Assembly (NCBI GenBank): GCA_945956975.1
Contig: CAMFKC010000027.1
Coordinates: 1 to 10,572, forward strand
Source: an uncultured Methylocystaceae bacterium
Lineage (GTDB): Bacteria > Pseudomonadota > Alphaproteobacteria > Rhizobiales > Beijerinckiaceae
DNA length: 10,572 nt
Direction: 5' to 3'
The notes under the pieces were generated by a model that ran no database searches, was not told where the DNA came from, and saw only the letters and a program-made list of their open reading frames with translations. Positions 6,236 to 10,572 of this stretch are shown here, in pieces (within the stretch, counting starts at the first letter, position 1; each line of letters opens with the position of its first letter). The translations under genes and the position numbers were made by a program.

Positions 6236-7724
6236 GTGGACTTGCCTCTTCAAGGCCCATGGCAAATCGGATGATGTCATTCTCGGTGATGGCGTCGCCC
6301 GAAAGCTCGCCGGCGCTGCGCCCGCGGCGCATGACGATAACCCGGTCGGAAAGGCCGACGATCTCCTGCATCTCCGAGGAGATGACGACGATGGCCTTGC
6401 CCTCGGCGGCGAGCCCCGCGATGATCTCGTAGATCTGCTGCTTGGCGCCGATATCGACGCCGCGCGTCGGCTCGTCGAAGACGACGAGGTCCGGCTCGAC
6501 ACCGAGCGTCTTGGCGATCAACACCTTCTGCTGGTTGCCGCCGCTGAGCGCGCCCGCCGTCACGTCCAGCCGGCCGGCGCGGATGTCGTAGCGCTCGACC
6601 GCCGCCTCCAGATCGCGCCGCTCGGCCCGCCGGTCGATCCATGCGGCCCCGGCGATGGCGCCACTCGTCAGCGCGACGTTCTGGTCGAGCGGCTTGGCCA
6701 ACAGCAGGCCCTTGCCCTTGCGGTCTTCCGTCAGATAGGCGAGCTTCAGCGCCCAAGCCTCGCGCGCCGCCGGCAGTTTGCGCTCTTCGCCGCGCAGCAC
6801 GAAGGAGCGGCATTTCGCCGGGCGAAGGCCGAGCAGCGCCTCGAAGAGTTCCGTGCGGCCCGAGCCGACGAGGCCGGAAATGCCGAGGACCTCGCCCTCG
6901 CGGATATCGAGCGAGGCATCCTCCACGGCGCCCGGTGCGGACAGGCCGGTAACGCTGAGGAACGCCTTGCGCGGCGCGGCGCCACGGCGGGGCGGATAGA
7001 TCTCCGCCAGAGGCCGGCCGACCATGGCCTCGGCCATCTCGTTCTCGGAAATGGCGCTGGTCTTTTCCACCCGCACGATCTGCCCGTCGCGCAGCACCGC
7101 GACGCGATCGGCGATGGCCTTGACCTCGTCGAGGCGGTGCGAGGTGAAGATCACCGAGCCGCCGCTCTTACGGAAGGCGCGGATGCGGGTAAAGAGATTG
7201 CCGGCCTCGGTGGCGGAGAGGACGGCGGTCGGCTCGTCCATCAGGATGAGCTTCGGCTGGCGGGCGAAGGCTTTCGCAAGCTCGATCATCTGCCAGTCGG
7301 AGACCGGCAGGTCGCGCAGCCGCGCCCTGACAGGGGCGTCCGAGCCGAGTTCGGCGAGAAGCGCACGCGCCTTCACCTCCATCGCCTTGCGGTCGGTGAA
7401 GAGGCCGCGCGTCAGCTCGCGGCCGAGGAAGACGTTCTCCGCCACCGTCAGGTGCGGGGCGAGGCAGAACTCCTGGTGCACCATGACGATGCCCGCCCGC
7501 TCTGCCTCGTGCAGCGTGCCCGGCGCCGGCGCGCCGTCGAGCAGCATGGTGCCGGTCGAAGCGGGCGCGAGCCCGGCGGCGATGCGCATCAGCGTCGATT
7601 TGCCCGCGCCGTTCTCGCCGACCAGCGCCAGCACCTCACCCGGCTCGACGGTGAGGTCGATGCCTTTCAAGACCGGTACGACACCGTACGACTTAGCGAC
7701 CTCGCGGAAGAAGAGGAGCGCCAT
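6216..7724 (-). CDS. RbsA/XylG-type sugar ABC transporter ATPase (two NBDs)
   Basis: This is the cytoplasmic ATPase that powers the sugar importer, 502 residues with tandem nucleotide-binding domains, the normal length for the family. NBD1 has Walker A GENGAGKST (36-44), Q-loop HQE (83-85), an altered signature around VSDWQMIELAKA (141-152), Walker B LILMDEPTAVLS (159-170) and the switch His196. NBD2 has a degenerate Walker A, GLVGSGRTE (284-292, no GKS/T), a good signature LSGGNQQK (393-400), Walker B DLVVFDEPTRGVD (412-424) and ISSEMQE in place of the switch histidine. This asymmetry is standard for RbsA-type proteins, so the gene looks intact. ATG at 7722-7724 is chosen because it is 2 nt after the upstream stop and gives the family N terminus (MALLFFREVAKSYG). 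The frame stays open to 7811, but that extension lies inside the dehydrogenase gene and looks unnatural. The RBS (GGAAA) is weak, so coupling to the upstream gene is likely. Confidence 0.94.
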   Translation of the reverse strand: MALLFFREVAKSYGVVPVLKGIDLTVEPGEVLALVGENGAGKSTLMRIAAGLAPASTGTMLLDGAPAPGTLHEAERAGIVMVHQEFCLAPHLTVAENVFLGRELTRGLFTDRKAMEVKARALLAELGSDAPVRARLRDLPVSDWQMIELAKAFARQPKLILMDEPTAVLSATEAGNLFTRIRAFRKSGGSVIFTSHRLDEVKAIADRVAVLRDGQIVRVEKTSAISENEMAEAMVGRPLAEIYPPRRGAAPRKAFLSVTGLSAPGAVEDASLDIREGEVLGISGLVGSGRTELFEALLGLRPAKCRSFVLRGEERKLPAAREAWALKLAYLTEDRKGKGLLLAKPLDQNVALTSGAIAGAAWIDRRAERRDLEAAVERYDIRAGRLDVTAGALSGGNQQKVLIAKTLGVEPDLVVFDEPTRGVDIGAKQQIYEIIAGLAAEGKAIVVISSEMQEIVGLSDRVIVMRRGRSAGELSGDAITENDIIRFAMGLEEASPQEEASH

Positions 7725-7726
7725 GG

Positions 7727-8716
7727 CTAGTTTCCGATCGCCGAAACCTTCGTCCCGACCAGTTCGGCTCCGTTCACCACGAGCGCAGGGTCGAGCCTGC
7801 CGTCGAAGCAATCGAGAATGTTCTGCGCCGCGGAAATCGCCATGCGGCGCGCGCAGGCTTCCGTGAGGCCCGCATTGTGCGGGGAGAGGACGACACGCTC
7901 GTTGACGAAAAGCGGAGCATTCGCGTGGGGCGGCTCGTCCTCGAACACATCCAGGCCGGCAGCGGCAATGCGGCCATCGTGGAGGGCCGCGAGAAGCGCT
8001 GCCTCATCGATAAGGCCGCCACGCGCCGTGTTGACGAGAATGGCCGACGGCTTCATCACCGCCAATTCTTCCGCGCCGATGAGGGCTTTGTCCCCCACCT
8101 TCGGCACATGCAGCGAAACGACATCGGCCACGCGCAGCGCCTGGTGGAGGTCTTCGGCGGGCGTGACGCCTTCGGCGCGAATGGCGGCGGGGTCCTGATA
8201 CTTGTCATAGGCAAGCACGCTCATGCCAAGTGCAATGGCGATCTGCGCTAGCCGCTTTCCGATGCGGCCGAAACCGACGAGAAGCAACGTGCTGCCATCG
8301 AGTTCGGTTGCATCAAGGCTGTTTCGATAGTTCCAGTCCCCGGCACGCATCCTGGTGTCGAAAAGCACCGTACGCCTTGCGGCAGCGAGCATAAGCATGG
8401 CGGCGTGTTCCGCCACGGCACGGGAATTGACGTCGCCGACCACGGTGAGCGGAATCCGGCGGCTGTTCAGCGCATCGACATCGACGGAATCGTATCCCAC
8501 CCCATGACGGGACACGATCTTGAGGTTCGGCGCTTCCTCGACATGCCCGGCCGTCAGCGGCTGCGTGCGAATGAGCAGCGCATCGGCGGTGGGAAGGAAG
8601 GGGCGGTAGCTTTCCGAGGAAACCTCCTCGACATAATCGACCTCGACGCCCGGCGCACTCTTCAGGATGGCCAGCCCGTCGGGATGAATCTTACCGGCAA
8701 CAAGAACCCTCGGCAT
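7727..8716 (-). CDS. D-isomer-specific 2-hydroxyacid dehydrogenase (SerA-like family)
   Basis: This is an NAD-dependent oxidoreductase interconverting 2-hydroxy and 2-oxo acids, 329 residues. A flavodoxin-like substrate domain (about 1-97 and the C-terminal end) wraps a Rossmann domain (about 98-280). Visible landmarks are SRHGVGYDSVD (69-79), dinucleotide motif GFGRIG (148-153), Asp171 at the end of beta-2 (NAD over NADP), ARGG with catalytic Arg232, EDEPP with Glu261 and SPHNAG with catalytic His280. The length lacks the ACT-type regulatory extension of long SerA proteins. The start ATG directly abuts the aldolase stop (TGAATG), with GGGAGG 7 nt upstream inside the aldolase gene. Context suggests a catabolic sugar-acid or hydroxyacid reductase/dehydrogenase rather than serine biosynthesis. 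Hydroxypyruvate, glyoxylate or phosphoglycerate activity cannot be excluded. Confidence 0.92.
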   Translation of the reverse strand: MPRVLVAGKIHPDGLAILKSAPGVEVDYVEEVSSESYRPFLPTADALLIRTQPLTAGHVEEAPNLKIVSRHGVGYDSVDVDALNSRRIPLTVVGDVNSRAVAEHAAMLMLAAARRTVLFDTRMRAGDWNYRNSLDATELDGSTLLLVGFGRIGKRLAQIAIALGMSVLAYDKYQDPAAIRAEGVTPAEDLHQALRVADVVSLHVPKVGDKALIGAEELAVMKPSAILVNTARGGLIDEAALLAALHDGRIAAAGLDVFEDEPPHANAPLFVNERVVLSPHNAGLTEACARRMAISAAQNILDCFDGRLDPALVVNGAELVGTKVSAIGN

Positions 8717-9532
8717 TCAATATCCTCCCATGTCGATCTTGTTTGCCGGAACGACCTCCTGCGTCAGTTCCCGGAACTTTCGCACGCTTGCTTCAGCCGC
8801 ACCGGCGAGAAGGCGCACATCGTTGGAAACGGTCACGAAGTCGAAGCCCCAGCTGACCGCCTCCGCAGCATAATCCGGCGTGCCATTGTGCAAGGCGGCG
8901 CGCTTGCCCGCCCGGTGGGCCGCGTGAAGGATGGTCTTGATGGCCTCGATCATTTCCGGTTCGCGTCGGTCGAAGCCGGGGGCGTAACGCTTGCCCTGAA
9001 GTCCGAGCGTCAGATCGGCGGGACCGATGTAGACGCCGTCGAGGCCAGGAGTCGCGAGAATAACCTCGAGATTCTCATAGGCCTGCGCCGTTTCGATCAT
9101 GGCGAGGCAGATCATTTCGTCGTCGGCTTCGACTGCATAGCCGGGTCCCGCCGAGAATAGCGCGCGGCTGGGGCCGAAGCTGCGCACACCCGCGGGCGGA
9201 TAGCGCATGTAGGATACCAGCCGCTCGGCTTCGGCGCGCGTGTTGATCATCGGGCAGATGACGCCGTAGGCGCCGGCATCCATTGCCTTCATGATGTCGG
9301 CTGGATCGAGCCAGGGCACGCGCACTAGCGGCGTCACGCCGCTCGCCCGCATCGCCTGCAGCATCGGCACGGCGCCGTCATAACCGACGATCCCGTGCTG
9401 CATGTCGATGGTGATTGAATCGTAGCCCTGCGCGGCCATGATTTCCGCGCTGAAGGAATTGGCGATGGAGAGCCAGCCGTTGAGCACCGGCTTGCCTTCC
9501 GCCCAGCGCCGCTTGACACCGTTCTTGATCAT
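8717..9532 (-). CDS. HpcH/HpaI-family class II pyruvate aldolase
   Basis: This is a metal-dependent aldolase of the 4-hydroxy-2-oxoheptanedioate / 2-dehydro-3-deoxyglucarate / 2-keto-3-deoxyrhamnonate group, 271 residues, a complete TIM barrel. It would reversibly cleave a 4-hydroxy-2-oxo acid into pyruvate and an aldehyde. The catalytic set is present: His46 in DMQHG (43-47), Arg71 in VRVPW (70-74), metal ligands Glu147 in IETAQA (146-151) and Asp173 in GPADL (170-174). The GVRSFGPSRA loop (115-124) is also typical. GGAGG directly follows the first base pair of the upstream stop (TGAGGAGG) and is 5 nt before the ATG. The 10-nt gap to the aldehyde dehydrogenase and zero gap to the dehydrogenase indicate one transcript. 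The aldehyde released is probably the substrate of the neighbouring aldehyde dehydrogenase. The exact substrate is not readable. Confidence 0.93.
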   Translation of the reverse strand: MIKNGVKRRWAEGKPVLNGWLSIANSFSAEIMAAQGYDSITIDMQHGIVGYDGAVPMLQAMRASGVTPLVRVPWLDPADIMKAMDAGAYGVICPMINTRAEAERLVSYMRYPPAGVRSFGPSRALFSAGPGYAVEADDEMICLAMIETAQAYENLEVILATPGLDGVYIGPADLTLGLQGKRYAPGFDRREPEMIEAIKTILHAAHRAGKRAALHNGTPDYAAEAVSWGFDFVTVSNDVRLLAGAAEASVRKFRELTQEVVPANKIDMGGY

Positions 9533-9542
9533 CGAGGCCTCC

Positions 9543-10572
9543 TCAGACCATCATCTGCGCGAGCTTGATATTGGAATAGTCGAGGATGCCCTCGGTGCCG
9601 CCCTCGCGGCCCATGCCGCTGGCCTTGATGCCGCCGAAAGGGGCCTCGGCCGCGGCCAAAGCGAAACTGTTGACGCCGACCATGCCAGCCTCAAGCCGCG
9701 CCGATGCCTCGCGGGCGCGACCCGCATCGCGGGTGAAGACATAGGCGGAGAGCCCCATTTCCGAGGCATTGGCGCGCTTGAAGACCTCGTCCACCTTCGA
9801 GAAGGGCGTTATCGCGGCGATGGGGCCGAAGTTCTCCTCGGCGATGGCCTTGGCATCGTCCGGCAGGCCGGTGATGACGGTGGGCTCGAAGAAGAAGCCG
9901 GCATTCATCTCCGCCGGGCGGCTACCGCCGGCAAGGATCTTTCCACCCCGGTCGCGCGCATCCGCGACGACCTCCTCGATAGCAGCGATGCGGCGCTCGT
10001 TGATGAGCGGTCCCATCTGCGTCGCCTCGTCGAGGCCATGGCCGAGCTTCAGCGCGCGGGCACGGGCCGCGAAACCTTCGGCGAAACGATCATGCAGCGA
10101 CTCGTGCACGTAGAAACGATCCGGCGTGACGCAGACCTGACCGGCATTGGCGTATTTGGTCGGCACAGCGAGATCGAGCGTCCTCTCGAGATCGGCATCG
10201 TCGAAGACGATCATCGGCGCATTGCCGCCGAGCTCCATGCTGACCCGCTTGACTGTCTCGGCGCTGTCACGGATCATCTGCTGGCCGACGCGGGTGGAAC
10301 CCGTCAACGAGACTTTACGTACCGTCGCCGAAGCCATAATGGGCTTGTAGGTATTGCCAGTCGGACCGATCAGGAGATTGGCGACGCCTGCCGGGATGCC
10401 GGCTTCGCGCATGCAGTCGAACATGATCATCGCAACGCCCGGCACTTCAACGGAAGGCCGCACGATAACCGAGCAGCCGGCGGCGAGCGCCGGAGCGACC
10501 TTGCGAGCGATCAGCGCCGCGGGGAAATTCCATGCCGTGAAGGCAGCAACCACGCCGACCGGCTCATGGGAC
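9543..10572 (-). CDS. NAD(P)-dependent aldehyde dehydrogenase, succinate-semialdehyde type (5' end outside window)
   Basis: This is an ALDH-superfamily enzyme oxidising an aldehyde to the acid. The frame runs off the right edge: codons before the GTG at 10553-10551 read SHEPVG, so the visible start is not real. About 343 of roughly 480 residues are seen. Counting from that GTG, TAWNFP (6-11) is the oxyanion-hole Asn motif, SLTGSTRVG (82-90) the NAD-binding turn, MELGGNAP (106-113) holds the general-base Glu107, and GQVCVTPDR (138-146) the nucleophile Cys141. The C terminus has the GIKASGMGREGG motif before LDYSNIKL, typical of GabD/SSADH-like members. The cofactor-binding KP motif reads VRPSVEVP (31-38), with Arg instead of the usual Lys. 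It is the most upstream visible operon gene, 10 nt before the aldolase. Confidence 0.93.
   Translation of the reverse strand, partial: SHEPVGVVAAFTAWNFPAALIARKVAPALAAGCSVIVRPSVEVPGVAMIMFDCMREAGIPAGVANLLIGPTGNTYKPIMASATVRKVSLTGSTRVGQQMIRDSAETVKRVSMELGGNAPMIVFDDADLERTLDLAVPTKYANAGQVCVTPDRFYVHESLHDRFAEGFAARARALKLGHGLDEATQMGPLINERRIAAIEEVVADARDRGGKILAGGSRPAEMNAGFFFEPTVITGLPDDAKAIAEENFGPIAAITPFSKVDEVFKRANASEMGLSAYVFTRDAGRAREASARLEAGMVGVNSFALAAAEAPFGGIKASGMGREGGTEGILDYSNIKLAQMMV

Noticed and set aside
5557..6432. Plus-strand open frame of 291 codons opposite the permease
   Set aside because: It is antisense to the permease and extremely rich in R, D, E and A, with no plausible fold.
6201..7730. 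Plus-strand open frame of 509 codons opposite the ABC ATPase
   Set aside because: It is the mirror of a high-GC ATPase gene with intact motifs. The translation is A/R/D/G-rich with no family features.
1..10572. Hidden mobile element, phage, CRISPR, tRNA or defence module
   Set aside because: There is no transposase or integrase protein, no direct-repeat array and no cloverleaf seen. Every stretch over 300 bases is covered by a recognised metabolic, transport, sensory or regulatory gene.

Overview
The window is GC-rich (four 60-base lines counted by hand ranged from 60 to 73 % GC). It looks like alphaproteobacterial DNA, most likely Rhizobiales/Rhizobiaceae. The grounds are codon use, protein style (RbsB/RbsC/RbsA-type importer with a chemoreceptor and an RpiR regulator, next to an inositol-dehydrogenase-like gene) and a chemoreceptor without the enterobacterial C-terminal CheR pentapeptide. 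This placement is judged by eye, not by a search.

Layout. A plus-strand Gfo/Idh/MocA oxidoreductase, resembling inositol 2-dehydrogenase, enters from the left edge and ends at 467. Everything else is on the minus strand, so transcription runs from the right edge to the left. The order is: aldehyde dehydrogenase (partial, runs off the right edge), HpcH/HpaI-family aldolase, D-isomer-specific 2-hydroxyacid dehydrogenase, sugar ABC ATPase (two NBDs), RbsC-like permease, RbsB-like periplasmic binding protein, a large methyl-accepting chemotaxis protein, and an RpiR-family regulator. The regulator converges on the Gfo/Idh gene across a short hairpin-bearing gap.

The first six minus-strand genes form a tight operon. 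Gaps are 10, 0 and 2 nt, then a 4-nt TTGA stop/start overlap, then 37 nt. It ends at a perfect 9-bp stem with a GAAA loop just after the binding-protein gene. The chemoreceptor and regulator follow with more spacing and their own candidate control elements. The best of these is a perfect ATTGCA-N13-TGCAAT inverted repeat upstream of the regulator. The operon promoter must lie beyond the right edge.

How the genes may work together (inference): the importer brings in a sugar, polyol or sugar acid unphosphorylated. The dehydrogenase could interconvert a 2-hydroxy acid and a 2-oxo acid. The aldolase would split a 4-hydroxy-2-oxo acid into pyruvate and an aldehyde, and the aldehyde dehydrogenase would oxidise the aldehyde. 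The chemoreceptor would steer cells toward the same compound or a related one, and the RpiR protein would repress the locus. The substrate cannot be named from sequence alone. I see no tRNA, rRNA, CRISPR array, insertion sequence, phage gene or defence system. The window is ordinary catabolic DNA whose interest lies in the specific gene combination and a few regulatory structures.
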